The notes under the pieces were generated by a model. The model saw only the letters and a list, made by a program, of their open reading frames with translations, did not search any database and was not told the origin of the DNA. Below are positions 37,609-46,475 of a stretch of 64,000 nucleotides of DNA, one piece after another. This DNA is from Affinundibacterium amnicola. Its GTDB lineage: Bacteria; Pseudomonadota; Gammaproteobacteria; Burkholderiales; Burkholderiaceae_D. The stretch covers positions 124,001 through 188,000 of the forward strand of contig NZ_JACOFU010000003.1 in the NCBI RefSeq assembly GCF_014284275.1. Direction: 5' to 3'. The first letter of the stretch is position 1; the number at the start of each line of letters is the position of its first letter. The position numbers were made by a program, and so were the translations under genes.

Positions 37609-38826
37609 TTAGCTTTGGTTTTGGTCGGGCTTTTGTGTTTGAATTAATAGACGATATCCACCGTTAATCATATCTTTGGCTTCGACAATGTATTTGTCAA
37701 TTTTGTTGTGTAGTTGCTCCCGCCAGGTATTCTTGTATTTTCCGGATTCGCTGCAAAGATCGAAAATTTGCGCAATCTGATTGTTGCCAAATCCTTGATC
37801 GTGTAGTTGAGCAATTAAGACTAAGCATTTTAAATAGTTGCCCCCATTCCGAGATAACCCATCGAGATCCTTTGAATTGACCAGATTGTACTTAAATCGT
37901 AGGAGGCTGGATGGCTTTGCAAAGCCATCATCTTGCAACTCTTGATATACATCCTTTACTTCACCTAATATTTTTTCGATCTGCATTGTTATTGGACCAA
38001 GTACATTAAGGTAAACGGCGCGCCACACAATTTCATAATCTCGAACAATATCTTCCGCTCCACCTGCTATTTTGAAGTTCATATAATTAAAATTCTCACT
38101 GCTCTTGATTTCCAAAATCATCGTCTCATTCAACTCGTCGTCTGTTTGTTCATCACTATCCATTAAGATGCTTCGGATTTTGTGTGCAATCTTTTTCAGG
38201 GTCGTGATTTGTCCACTTGGAGGAACGCTACAATCAACAGCGAAAGCGATACAACCCCGCTCACCTCCAAATCCATGGCCAGATGTAGATGGTAGTCCTC
38301 TAATTCGATAGCCAAAAGGTGTTTCTTCGATTAGATGATAAGGATACCTGTCTAGCTTTCGTGATTGTGGACCCAGCGGCCTAATATATATTTCTTTGCT
38401 TACCGTTCGGCGCGAGTGATCTTCGGGAATTGCTGCCTTTAGAGGTGCAAACCAGGAATCATCTTCATTTTTTAGTTTCGGTAAAATTGGCTGCGCGTAG
38501 TCTAACCAAGCTGCCAGCCCGAAACTTCTTCTGCAGTGTTCATCGAGGTCAGGTTGAATATTGCATAGATCTTTTTCGTGAACGAATTCCAAAATCTTGA
38601 ATTCATTAATGGCTTTGGGGTGATTAGAATAAGCAAACTGGTAATGCTTATTCATCCTAAGAAATAGCCATGCCCAATCATCTGGGCCAAATTTCTCTTC
38701 ATCTTTGTTTAAAGCAAATGGTGCTTCATCAGAATTGAGCTTAAGAAAAAGTTGATCGCGAATATTTTGGCACTCTTCGTCGCTCAAACGTTTTAAATTG
38801 TTCATGAATTTTCCATAGCCTTTCAT
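37609..38826 (-). CDS. RovC/DUF6499-like regulator of mobile islands
   Basis: The 405-residue protein contains DDWAWLFLRMNKHYQFAYSN (residues about 48-67), the signature of the transcriptional-regulator-like domain (DUF6499/RovC type) found at the ends of ICEs and islands. A YPYHLIEETPFGYRI region follows. The C-terminal part resembles a helical ligand domain without clear matches, with a YLKCLVLIAQLHDQGFGNNQIAQI helix-turn-helix-like segment at about 330-355. ATG 38805 is an alternative start. It lies just inside the right end of the island and could control excision genes. Confidence 0.5.
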   Translation of the reverse strand: MKGYGKFMNNLKRLSDEECQNIRDQLFLKLNSDEAPFALNKDEEKFGPDDWAWLFLRMNKHYQFAYSNHPKAINEFKILEFVHEKDLCNIQPDLDEHCRRSFGLAAWLDYAQPILPKLKNEDDSWFAPLKAAIPEDHSRRTVSKEIYIRPLGPQSRKLDRYPYHLIEETPFGYRIRGLPSTSGHGFGGERGCIAFAVDCSVPPSGQITTLKKIAHKIRSILMDSDEQTDDELNETMILEIKSSENFNYMNFKIAGGAEDIVRDYEIVWRAVYLNVLGPITMQIEKILGEVKDVYQELQDDGFAKPSSLLRFKYNLVNSKDLDGLSRNGGNYLKCLVLIAQLHDQGFGNNQIAQIFDLCSESGKYKNTWREQLHNKIDKYIVEAKDMINGGYRLLIQTQKPDQNQS

Positions 38827-38946
38827 CCGAGACTTTGACTTAAACAGGGAGTGACAGTCGTAAAACGATTTGTAGCTAGCTTTGTAGTTAAGTCGATGTT
38901 TATTGTGGGAACATTTTTAAGTAATTGATTTTAAAGGATAAAATAA

Positions 38947-40422
38947 TTACATCAAAATAATGTCATACTGCTCCTGATGAAACACATTCTCTACCTGCAG
39001 TGAAATCGGTTTACCAATAAAATCCCCCAGCATTGCCAGATGTTGCGACTCTTCTTCCAAAAACATATCGACCACGACTTGTGATGCCATGATGCGGAAT
39101 TCTCTTGGGTTGAATTGCTTGGCTTCGCGTAGGAGTTCGCGCAGGATTTCGTAGCAGATGGTGCGGGCGGTTTTGACTTGGCCTTTGCCGCTGCAAGCGG
39201 GGCAAGGTTCGCAGAGTACGTGTGAAAGCGATTCGCGCGTGCGTTTGCGTGTAACTTCGACTAAGCCTAATGCAGAGAACGTAGAAACTGAAAGTTTGGT
39301 GCGGTCGCGTGACAGGGCTTTGTTGAGTTCAGCTAACACGGCGTCTTTGTGTTCCTGACTTTCCATGTCGATTAAGTCGAGGATGATGATGCCGCCTAGA
39401 TTGCGCAAGCGAAGTTGGCGCGCAATCGCAAGTGCTGCTTCTAGATTAGTTTTGAAAATCGTGTCGTCGAAATTGCGCCCGGCGACAAAGCTGCCAGTGT
39501 TGACGTCGATGGTCGTCATGGCTTCGGTTTGATCGATGATTAGATAACCGCCGGATTTGAGATTGACGCGTCGCCCTAATGCGCGTTCGATTTCTTCTTC
39601 TACGCTGTACAAATCAAACAGTGGGCGTTCACCCGTGTAATGCTGGAGCTTCGGTAATACGGATGGCGTATAGGTGCGTCCGAATTCTTGTAGCATCAAA
39701 AAATTCTCACGTGAGTCAATTTGTATACTGCTGGTTTCTTCGTTGACGAAATCACGTAGGACGCGTTGCGCTAAATTCAGGTCTTGATGCAAAAGGCTGC
39801 ACGGCGGCTTGGTTTTGGCGAGCTTGGTAATGGTGGACCAAGTACGACGCAGGTATTCGATGTCGGCGCGCAGGTCTTCTTCGGAAGCGTCTTCGGCCAT
39901 GGTGCGCACGATGAAGCCGCCTTTTTCGTCTTCTAACATCAAGCCCTTTACTTTGGTGCGAAGCGACTCACGTTCTTCTTCATTTTCTATGCGTTGTGAA
40001 ATGCCGATGTGGGAATCTTGCGGTAAGTACACCAGCATACGACCAGCAATCGAGATCTGGGTTGAAAGGCGTGCGCCTTTGGTGCCTATCGGATCTTTTA
40101 CCACTTGCACCGTGATTGCCTGTCCATCGTATAAGAGTTTTTCTATCGGTGTGAGCGGCACATTGTTGGAATTGCCTTCATGGCCTTGTGGGCGCGCATC
40201 CCAAATATCGGCAACGTGCAAAAACGCCGCGCGTTCGAGGCCAATGTCGATAAAGGCTGATTGCATGCCGGGCAAAACACGTACCACTTTGCCCAAATAA
40301 ATATTGCCGACCAAGCCGCGCGATAAGGTGCGTTCTATGTGTAACTCTTGTACTGCTCCCTGAAAAATCAGGGCCACGCGGGTTTCTTGTGGCGTGACGT
40401 TAATTAAAAGATTTTCGCTCAT
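38947..40422 (-). CDS. rng: Ribonuclease G
   Basis: At 491 residues it has the normal size of RNase G rather than the longer RNase E. Visible are the S1-like domain (residues 38-120: GNIYLGKVVRVLPGMQSAF), the DNase I-like catalytic region with TIDVNTGSFV and the metal-binding ILDLIDM, and the Zn-link CPACSGKGQV. It processes 16S rRNA and degrades mRNA. It follows maf in a typical Burkholderiales group. The island has integrated at its 3' end but leaves the protein complete. Confidence 0.95.
   Translation of the reverse strand: MSENLLINVTPQETRVALIFQGAVQELHIERTLSRGLVGNIYLGKVVRVLPGMQSAFIDIGLERAAFLHVADIWDARPQGHEGNSNNVPLTPIEKLLYDGQAITVQVVKDPIGTKGARLSTQISIAGRMLVYLPQDSHIGISQRIENEEERESLRTKVKGLMLEDEKGGFIVRTMAEDASEEDLRADIEYLRRTWSTITKLAKTKPPCSLLHQDLNLAQRVLRDFVNEETSSIQIDSRENFLMLQEFGRTYTPSVLPKLQHYTGERPLFDLYSVEEEIERALGRRVNLKSGGYLIIDQTEAMTTIDVNTGSFVAGRNFDDTIFKTNLEAALAIARQLRLRNLGGIIILDLIDMESQEHKDAVLAELNKALSRDRTKLSVSTFSALGLVEVTRKRTRESLSHVLCEPCPACSGKGQVKTARTICYEILRELLREAKQFNPREFRIMASQVVVDMFLEEESQHLAMLGDFIGKPISLQVENVFHQEQYDIILM
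38949..38967. other. Attachment site, right end of the genomic island, within rng
   Basis: The 19-mer ACATCAAAATAATGTCATA covers the last sense codons and part of the stop of rng on the minus strand. It is a direct copy of 4227-4245. A 17-base motif that also occurs inside the left end is seen at 38871-38887. The last base pair of the TAA stop of rng (38947-38948) comes from the island side. Confidence 0.8.
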
Positions 40423-40449
40423 GGCTAGGTTTCTATCGTATTTTTAAAT

Positions 40450-41061
40450 TTAATTTGGTTTGAAGCGGTCAAGTAGGGCGGTGGTCTCATACAAAGGGAG
40501 ACCCATGATGCCGGAATAACTGCCGCTGATATGTGTGATAAAACGCGCAGCCATACCTTGTATGCCATAGCCACCAGCCTTGTCGTAAGGTTCAGCGCTG
40601 TCGCAATAGGCTGCAATTTGTGCGTTGTCTAGTGCCGCAAATGTCACTTCAGAGGTTTGCGTGCATTGTAAAAGTTGATGTTGATATTTGATCGCGATGC
40701 TAGTGAGTACTTGATGGGTATTGCCAGCGAGTTTGCTTAGCATGGCAACAGCTTCATCGCGATTGGTGGGTTTGCCTAAAATTTCTTGGGCGATGACGAC
40801 CGTGGTGTCGGCGGCTAATACTGGGTGCGGGAATAGGCGTCGCGCGAGTACTGCATCCCATGCTGCCTGAGCTTTTTCTTGGGTGACGCGGGCGACATAA
40901 GCATCCGGTAATTCGCCCGGTAACACGATCTCTGTGACATCGGGGCCGCGTGGCGGCGCATCACGTAACAGCAATACTTCAAAGTCGATGCCGACTTGGC
41001 GCAGTAATTCACGCCGACGTGGGCTTTTGGATGCGAGATAAATTTTACGGTGTTGCGACAT
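40450..41061 (-). CDS. maf: Maf-like nucleotide pyrophosphatase
   Basis: The 203-residue protein begins IYLASKSPRRRELLRQVGI, the Maf signature, and contains VLAADTTVVI with the catalytic Asp and GKPTNRDEAVAML. Maf proteins hydrolyse dTTP, UTP or modified nucleotides to limit misincorporation, and have been linked to septum inhibition. It lies upstream of rng with 27 bases between them. A remnant of an rlmH tail is found right before its start, showing that rlmH was once the adjacent gene. Confidence 0.93.
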   Translation of the reverse strand: MSQHRKIYLASKSPRRRELLRQVGIDFEVLLLRDAPPRGPDVTEIVLPGELPDAYVARVTQEKAQAAWDAVLARRLFPHPVLAADTTVVIAQEILGKPTNRDEAVAMLSKLAGNTHQVLTSIAIKYQHQLLQCTQTSEVTFAALDNAQIAAYCDSAEPYDKAGGYGIQGMAARFITHISGSYSGIMGLPLYETTALLDRFKPN

Positions 41062-41098
41062 AGCTAAAATCCCGATGCGGAGCGTGGTCGCATTATTT

Positions 41099-41203
41099 TT
41101 ATATTCTTAATACCCAAAGGTAAGGGAATTGTTCAGTGAGTGACCACGCTAGGTATAGTTGTTCCCCTAATAATACACGTACCATGCCATGCGGCAAAGG
41201 AAA
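41099..41203 (-). pseudogene. Remnant of an rlmH 3' end
   Basis: Thirty-four codons read like the C-terminus of Rlm[21 protein letters not shown] then SLTEQFPY and a stop at 41099. The intact rlmH at 42706 ends [29 protein letters not shown] identity is visible, for example TAATACACG and CCATGCCATG. The remnant lies between maf and the esterase, so an older rlmH end was left here when the esterase came in, or rlmH was partly duplicated. Confidence 0.8.
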
Positions 41204-41217
41204 ACAAGGGACAGCCG

Positions 41218-42648
41218 TTACCATTTCAGCTGCTCGACAAAATTAACCAGTTCGGTCGTAATACGTTGGCGGTCGGTCGGATTTTTGAAGACAAAGAAAT
41301 GTCCGCCTCGTTCGAAACTCACTAGCCGGTGGGGAATCTCAAGCGCACTTAACTTGTTTGCTAACGCTTGAGCATCTTGATATGCACACATTTCATCATC
41401 TTTAGCATGGAATAGAATTTGTGGTGGACTATGATGGTTGACCATCAGTAGCGGAGACAGCTGTTTGGTATCGCGTATCGGACCGACTACGCTGTTATAC
41501 CAAGTGTCTTTTGACGGATCAAATCCTGCAGAAACATAAGCGGCAGCTTTGACTTTCGTGTGATTGAGAACCGCCATCTGTGATGCTAGTGCCCCACCAC
41601 TGGAAAAACCTCCCACCATCAATTTCTTGGGGTTAATCTGTAATTCGTCACTGTGGGTAATTGTCCAGTCAATTGCCCGCTCGGCATCGGCCAGAGCATT
41701 CAGCGGTGTGCCAGCAAAACGTTGTGATGTGCGGTATTCGACTTGTACTACGACGAAGCCGCTATTTTGCAGTGCGCGGCACAGGACAGGACAGTAACTC
41801 CAGTGACCTGTACTCCATGAGCCACCATGAAACCAAATGAATACAGGCGCATCTTTGATGTTTCCATTTGCAGGGAATACGTGCAGTTGCAGATCAACAC
41901 CGTCGACCGTTTGGTAAGTGTGGGCTAGGTGGTCTTTCGGTGCTTGAATCTCTTGTTCGTAAGACGCTCGGAACTTGCTGATTTGCGCCGCGGCCACACC
42001 GTTTTTCTCGGCGGTCAGAATTTGCGGCAGCACGTTTTTGGCGCCGTTCTCATCAATATGTTCTGATAGCAGCTTACCCATGAAATGGGCTTTCACTTTG
42101 CTGCTACGAACGGCCTTGTCGAGTGCACTAAAGTTCGCTCGTAACCAGCGGTTGTCACCACGTTGAAGTTCACGGTCTTGCTTCACCAGTCGCCCTGCAG
42201 TGTCATGTAGCCATGCTGCAATTAAGAGTTGGAAGTTGCTTTCCTCTAAGCTCGCTTCGTCATTAAAGTTGATCGATTGAATGGCATCATGTTTCGGTTT
42301 CCAATTGGCGGCAATGGAGCCACTGGTTTCTCGTTGATGAAAATAAGGATAATTGATTAAGCCCGCTGCCCATTGCCACTGGATATTCTGCAGTGCCGCT
42401 GCGCGTTCGGTGTGGTTTAAGTTGGGAGCATGGTCGGGAGAAAGAGCGTGTTCTTGCTCGCGGCGGCGCTCCATCCAAAGTTTGTCGAATTGAGCGGGTC
42501 TTTCATGAACGAGTCGAATCATTCCTCGCATGCTGAGGTCATGTTTTTCATTAAGCTTGGTCTCTTGTGCACAAACTTGTGAAAAAGGAAGGCAGACTAA
42601 TGCTAGTCCAAGACAAGCAGACAAAAAGATAGAATGGAATGGCTGCAT
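41218..42648 (-). CDS. Secreted alpha/beta-hydrolase (esterase/lipase, BD-FAE-like)
   Basis: The 476-residue protein has a Sec signal (SIFLSACLGLALVCLPF, cleavage after VCA). The N-terminal 200 residues are helical and unrecognised. From about 245 there is a hydrolase domain with the oxyanion motif HGGSW, the nucleophile GFSSGG, an acid candidate in AKDDEM and a His in RGGHFF. It probably cleaves an ester outside the cytoplasm; the substrate is unknown. It interrupts the usual rlmH-maf order and is bordered by an rlmH-tail remnant, so it was inserted here. Confidence 0.85.
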   Translation of the reverse strand: MQPFHSIFLSACLGLALVCLPFSQVCAQETKLNEKHDLSMRGMIRLVHERPAQFDKLWMERRREQEHALSPDHAPNLNHTERAAALQNIQWQWAAGLINYPYFHQRETSGSIAANWKPKHDAIQSINFNDEASLEESNFQLLIAAWLHDTAGRLVKQDRELQRGDNRWLRANFSALDKAVRSSKVKAHFMGKLLSEHIDENGAKNVLPQILTAEKNGVAAAQISKFRASYEQEIQAPKDHLAHTYQTVDGVDLQLHVFPANGNIKDAPVFIWFHGGSWSTGHWSYCPVLCRALQNSGFVVVQVEYRTSQRFAGTPLNALADAERAIDWTITHSDELQINPKKLMVGGFSSGGALASQMAVLNHTKVKAAAYVSAGFDPSKDTWYNSVVGPIRDTKQLSPLLMVNHHSPPQILFHAKDDEMCAYQDAQALANKLSALEIPHRLVSFERGGHFFVFKNPTDRQRITTELVNFVEQLKW

Positions 42649-42705
42649 AGCGACACCCCGCGATTAAAAACAGTCTAAAGAAGTCGAGCGTGGTATCTGC
42701 TTTTG

Positions 42706-43176
42706 CTAGACCCGGTGATATGGATGATTTTGGGTAATTGACCAAGCGCGATAAAGTTGTTCTGCCAATAATACACGCACCATGCCATGTGGCAAAGTTA
42801 AACTCGAAATACGAATCAAACCGTCGGCTTTTGCTTTAAATTCTGCGTCTAATCCGTCTGCGCCGCCGATCACAAACACCACATCACGACCTTCTTGCTG
42901 CCATTCGGTAAGTTGTTTGGCAAGGCCGACTGAGGTCAAGTCCTTACCGCGTTCATCGAGCGCGATGATGCGTGCATTTTTGGGGATGACCGCTTCAATC
43001 TTTTCTTTTTCGAGTGCCATCACTGTTTCGGCAGTTTTGCTACCTGAGCGCTCTATGGGTTTGATTTCTTTCAGATGAATACGTGCCTCAGGTGGCATGC
43101 GCTTGGCGTATTCCTGAAAACCAGTTTCTATCCAGGATGGCATTTTGTGGCCGACGGCGGCGATGATGAGTTGCAT
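42706..43176 (-). CDS. rlmH: 23S rRNA (pseudouridine-1915-N3)-methyltransferase
   Basis: The 156 residues fit the family length. The SPOUT-fold motifs are present: [13 protein letters not shown] at the start, [14 protein letters not shown], the SAM-loop [10 protein letters not shown], and the C-terminal [20 protein letters not shown] knot region. It methylates pseudouridine 1915 in helix 69 of the large-subunit rRNA. In many Burkholderiales it follows rsfS; here rsfS is about 6.5 kb away on the opposite strand, so the cluster has been split. Confidence 0.95.
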   Translation of the reverse strand: MQLIIAAVGHKMPSWIETGFQEYAKRMPPEARIHLKEIKPIERSGSKTAETVMALEKEKIEAVIPKNARIIALDERGKDLTSVGLAKQLTEWQQEGRDVVFVIGGADGLDAEFKAKADGLIRISSLTLPHGMVRVLLAEQLYRAWSITQNHPYHRV

Positions 43177-43218
43177 GATCTTGGTGTAGTTGTTTTGAGG
43201 GGGGGCGATTATACTTGG

Positions 43219-43244
43219 GACGGTAGGTTTTCGAGCCTACCGTC
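43219..43244. repeat. Small perfect hairpin upstream of rlmH
   Basis: GACGGTAGG (43219-43227) and CCTACCGTC (43236-43244) form a nine-base stem with loop TTTTCGAG. It lies 43 bases upstream of the rlmH start and has no T-run on either side that would make a clear terminator. It may be a leader hairpin or a REP-like fragment. Confidence 0.4.
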
Positions 43245-43365
43245 ATCCTGGGGATTACTATCTCAACGGTGAACGGATGGCCGTCCATAAATTAAAAAAA
43301 ATACTGAGCCGCATAGCGGCCAGTCCGATCGATCATTTTGTTAGGTGGTTGATGACGGAAGCGCT

Positions 43366-43668
43366 TCAAACTTTTATCCATATGACGTCCTCGACACCGT
43401 ATTCAGTCTTAAGAAAATCGCGAGCAGTTTCAACTGTATAGTACATGTCGCCAGTAACAACTTCCTGTTGGTCATTTAAGCAGCTTACCCAATATGCAAG
43501 TTCACTATCGATACCCGCACTGATTGTAATGACAACGAGATTAATTGGCTGAAGTGGGGCTTGATCGTTCCGAGGCACGATATACCCGCTTGGCAAAATT
43601 TTCGTCGGCAATTCAGCGAACTCAATAACTTCATTTCCATAAACTGCTGCGGGAATTTTTAGCACCAT
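43366..43668 (-). CDS. Small hypothetical protein
   Basis: The 100-residue protein shows no membrane segment or signal. It is beta-rich (MVLKIPAAVYGNEVIEFAEL, INLVVITISAG, VVTGDMYYTVETARDFL). No family is recognised. Its start lies 11 bases after the stop of the HerA-like ATPase gene on the same strand, so it may be expressed with that gene. It lies between rlmH and the ATPase, where most related genomes have no such gene to my knowledge. Confidence 0.5.
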   Translation of the reverse strand: MVLKIPAAVYGNEVIEFAELPTKILPSGYIVPRNDQAPLQPINLVVITISAGIDSELAYWVSCLNDQQEVVTGDMYYTVETARDFLKTEYGVEDVIWIKV

Positions 43669-43678
43669 TTATTGCCAC

Positions 43679-45298
43679 CTATCGCTTCTTCATGATTGAA
43701 CCCAGCACGCCGCGAATAATTTCGCGACCGACTTGTGAACCTATGGTGCGTACTGCGGATTTCACCATGGTTTCGGCGACATTATCTTTGCGTCGTATGC
43801 CTGAGCCGCCGAACAGATTGCCGAACATGCCTCCCAGAGCGCCTGCGATGCCGCCACCTTCGGATTCTGCTTGTGCTGGTGCAGATTGTTGCGAACGGGG
43901 CTGAGTTGGCTGAGCTGGTGGCACTGATGGGGAACCTGTAGAGCGCCCCCAAGCAGCATTGTCATCAGCGACCGGTGGTGTTGACGAATTCGCTGGCGCA
44001 TTGTCCTGATGCACGCGGCCTTTAATTTTTTCGTAGGCGGATTCACGATCAATCGCTTTTTCATAGACCCCTGCGACAATAGAATTTGCCATAATGGTTT
44101 TTCTTTGCTCCGGCGTAATCGCACCTATTTGCGAGGCAGGCGGCACGATAAATCCACGTTGCACAATGTTTGGTCGGCCTTTTTCATCTAAGAAAGAAAT
44201 CAAAGCCTCACCCACGCCCAATTCGCTAATCACCGCTGCGGTATCTAATTCAGGATTCGGGCGGAAAGTCTCGGCGGCGGCTTGCACTGCTTTTTGATCA
44301 CGCGGCGTGTACGCACGTAAAGCATGTTGTACGCGATTGCCTAATTGTCCTAATACCGCATCAGGAATATCGAGCGGATTTTGTGTCACAAAATAGACGC
44401 CGACACCTTTGGAGCGTATCAGGCGTACTACTTGTTCAATTTTTCGCAATAAAACTTTAGGCGCTTCGTCAAATAGGAGATGGGCTTCATCAAAGAAAAA
44501 CACCATCTTCGGTTGTTCAACATCACCCACTTCTGGCAAGTTTTCATATAACTCGGATAGCATCCATAGCAAAAATGTGGAATACAGACGCGGTGATTGC
44601 AAGAGTTGATCGGCCGCCAAGATATTGATGAAACCTTTACCGTTGGTATCGGTTTGCATCATATCGTCCAGATTGAGCATAGGTTCGCCGAAAAACTCTT
44701 CGCCACCTTGTTCGCCCATCGCTAACAAAGCACGTTGGATTGCGCCTATGCTGGCTGCAGAAATATTGCCGTATTCGGTTTGAAACTCTGAGGCGTTATC
44801 GCCCAAATATTGCAGCATCGCGCGCAGATCTTTGACGTCTAATAATAGCAAGCCATTATCATCGGCAATCTTAAATGCGAGTTGCAATACACCTTCTTGT
44901 GTCTCGTTCAAATTCAACATGCGACCTAGCAATAGTGGCCCCAAATCTGAAATCGTGGCGCGTACTGGATGGCCTTGTTTGCCGAATACATCCCAAAACG
45001 TCACCGGGCAGGCTTGCCAATTTGGCGCTGTTACGCCTAGCATCTCTAGGCGTTGCTGCATCTTAGGGCTTAATTGACCTGCTTGTGACATGCCCGATAA
45101 ATCACCTTTGACATCGGCCATGAACACCGGTACGCCAATATCAGAGAAGGATTGTGCTAACACTTGTAAAGTGACTGATTTGCCGGTGCCTGTCGCGCCG
45201 GTAATGCAACCGTGGCGATTCGCCCAGTCAGAGAGCAAATTGAGATCAAAAGATTGATTTTTCGCAAGAGATTTAGCGACTAAGAGTGGTTTTGACAT
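43679..45298 (-). CDS. HerA-like helicase/ATPase (DUF853 family)
   Basis: The 539-residue protein starts with a P-loop, [20 protein letters not shown] (Walker A GATGTGKS at residues 34-41), followed by [14 protein letters not shown] and the Walker B stretch [16 protein letters not shown] and an Arg-finger-like region. The C-terminal 100 residues are Pro/Gly-rich and end in a helix with [16 protein letters not shown]. This is the family of DUF853/HerA-C bacterial proteins; the biological role is not settled. It is upstream of the small hypothetical gene on the same strand. Confidence 0.88.
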   Translation of the reverse strand: MSKPLLVAKSLAKNQSFDLNLLSDWANRHGCITGATGTGKSVTLQVLAQSFSDIGVPVFMADVKGDLSGMSQAGQLSPKMQQRLEMLGVTAPNWQACPVTFWDVFGKQGHPVRATISDLGPLLLGRMLNLNETQEGVLQLAFKIADDNGLLLLDVKDLRAMLQYLGDNASEFQTEYGNISAASIGAIQRALLAMGEQGGEEFFGEPMLNLDDMMQTDTNGKGFINILAADQLLQSPRLYSTFLLWMLSELYENLPEVGDVEQPKMVFFFDEAHLLFDEAPKVLLRKIEQVVRLIRSKGVGVYFVTQNPLDIPDAVLGQLGNRVQHALRAYTPRDQKAVQAAAETFRPNPELDTAAVISELGVGEALISFLDEKGRPNIVQRGFIVPPASQIGAITPEQRKTIMANSIVAGVYEKAIDRESAYEKIKGRVHQDNAPANSSTPPVADDNAAWGRSTGSPSVPPAQPTQPRSQQSAPAQAESEGGGIAGALGGMFGNLFGGSGIRRKDNVAETMVKSAVRTIGSQVGREIIRGVLGSIMKKR

Positions 45299-45555
45299 GA
45301 TTTGCCTGGGTTGAATATGCGTAAATAGAGATAATTATTCAGATCTGCGTCGAAAACTTCTGCAATCCTCGTCACCTGAGAAAGCCAGCGGCGGTTTTGC
45401 GCAAGTGCTCTATGTTAGAATAGCGGTCTTCATTATAAAACCAATCCTTTGCAAAGTTTCCATCGCGACATGTCCAAATTGTCAGCGAATGATGAAAATT
45501 ACCTTAAATCGGTATCGATAAGTGCAAAGCATTGTCAATTTTAGAAAGAGCAATC

Positions 45556-46281
45556 ATGGCAGGACATAGTAAATGGGCCAACATCAAGCATAAAAAAGCA
45601 GCGACCGACGCAAAGCGCGGCAAGATCTGGACACGCTTGATTAAAGAAATCACAGTGGCGGCGCGCATGGGTGGCGAAGATGTCGCATCGAATCCGCGTT
45701 TGCGACTGGCTGTGGATAAAGCAGCAGATGCAAATATGCCGAAAGAAAACGTTACACGCGCGATTCAACGCGGTGCGGGTACTTTGGAAGGCGCTAATTA
45801 TGAAGAAATTCGTTATGAAGGTTATGGCATAGGCGGTGCGGCGATTATCGTTGACTGCATGACCGATAATCGTGTTCGTACGGTTGCCGAAGTCCGCCAT
45901 GCTTTTAGTAAATTTGGCGGCAATATGGGAACCGAAGGCTCCGTGGCTTTCTTGTTCACACACTGCGGTCAAATGTTTTTCGCCCCAGGCACGAATGAAG
46001 ATGCGCTGATGGAAGCTGCTTTAGAAGCGGGCGCTGACGATGTAGTCACCGATGATGAAGGCGGTATCGAAGTCACTTGCCCACCGCATGATTTATCGGC
46101 GATCAAAGACGCATTAGAAAAAGCTGGCTTTAAACCAGAAGTCGCAGAAGTCGTGATGAAGCCGCAAACAGAAACGGTGTTCACTGGTGATGATGCGATC
46201 AAGATGCAAAAGATTATTGATGCGCTGGAAAATCTCGATGACGTGCAAGAGGTATTTACTAACGCGATCATCGAAGAATAA
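45556..46281 (+). CDS. yebC: YebC/PmpR-family protein (transcription/translation factor)
   Basis: The ATG at 45556 gives the classical start [20 protein letters not shown] (241 residues). Further family parts are [28 protein letters not shown] and NKGSVAFLF-like [10 protein letters not shown]. YebC proteins regulate promoters in some bacteria, and recent work shows YebC-type factors helping ribosomes with proline runs. It is the first gene of the yebC-purD-hemF-nadD-rsfS group on the plus strand. Confidence 0.94.
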   Translation: MAGHSKWANIKHKKAATDAKRGKIWTRLIKEITVAARMGGEDVASNPRLRLAVDKAADANMPKENVTRAIQRGAGTLEGANYEEIRYEGYGIGGAAIIVDCMTDNRVRTVAEVRHAFSKFGGNMGTEGSVAFLFTHCGQMFFAPGTNEDALMEAALEAGADDVVTDDEGGIEVTCPPHDLSAIKDALEKAGFKPEVAEVVMKPQTETVFTGDDAIKMQKIIDALENLDDVQEVFTNAIIEE

Positions 46282-46402
46282 GATGAGTATAAATCCAATT
46301 CTAGGGCGCAGCACTTCGTTACCAATGCTCGCAATACCGACGTATTGCTGTGCTTGGTGCCTTGCGCTGCATCCCTATAATTGAATTTCTATCTCATCTT
46401 AT
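46278..46402. repeat. Long imperfect inverted repeat between yebC and purD
   Basis: ATAAGATGAG (46278-46287) and CTCATCTTAT (46393-46402) are perfect ends. Inside them, TAAATCCAATTCTAGGG with GCGCAGC pairs loosely with GCGCTGC, CCCTATAATTGAATTTCTA. Together they give a stem of about 45 bases around a short loop. It overlaps the yebC stop codon. It resembles a MITE-like repeat or a processing signal. Confidence 0.45.
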
Positions 46403-46475
46403 GGTTATCGTTTTCTAAAAGCCTTATCGCAATTCGTAGCAAACATCAATTCAACTCAACTATTCAGAGTAAAAA

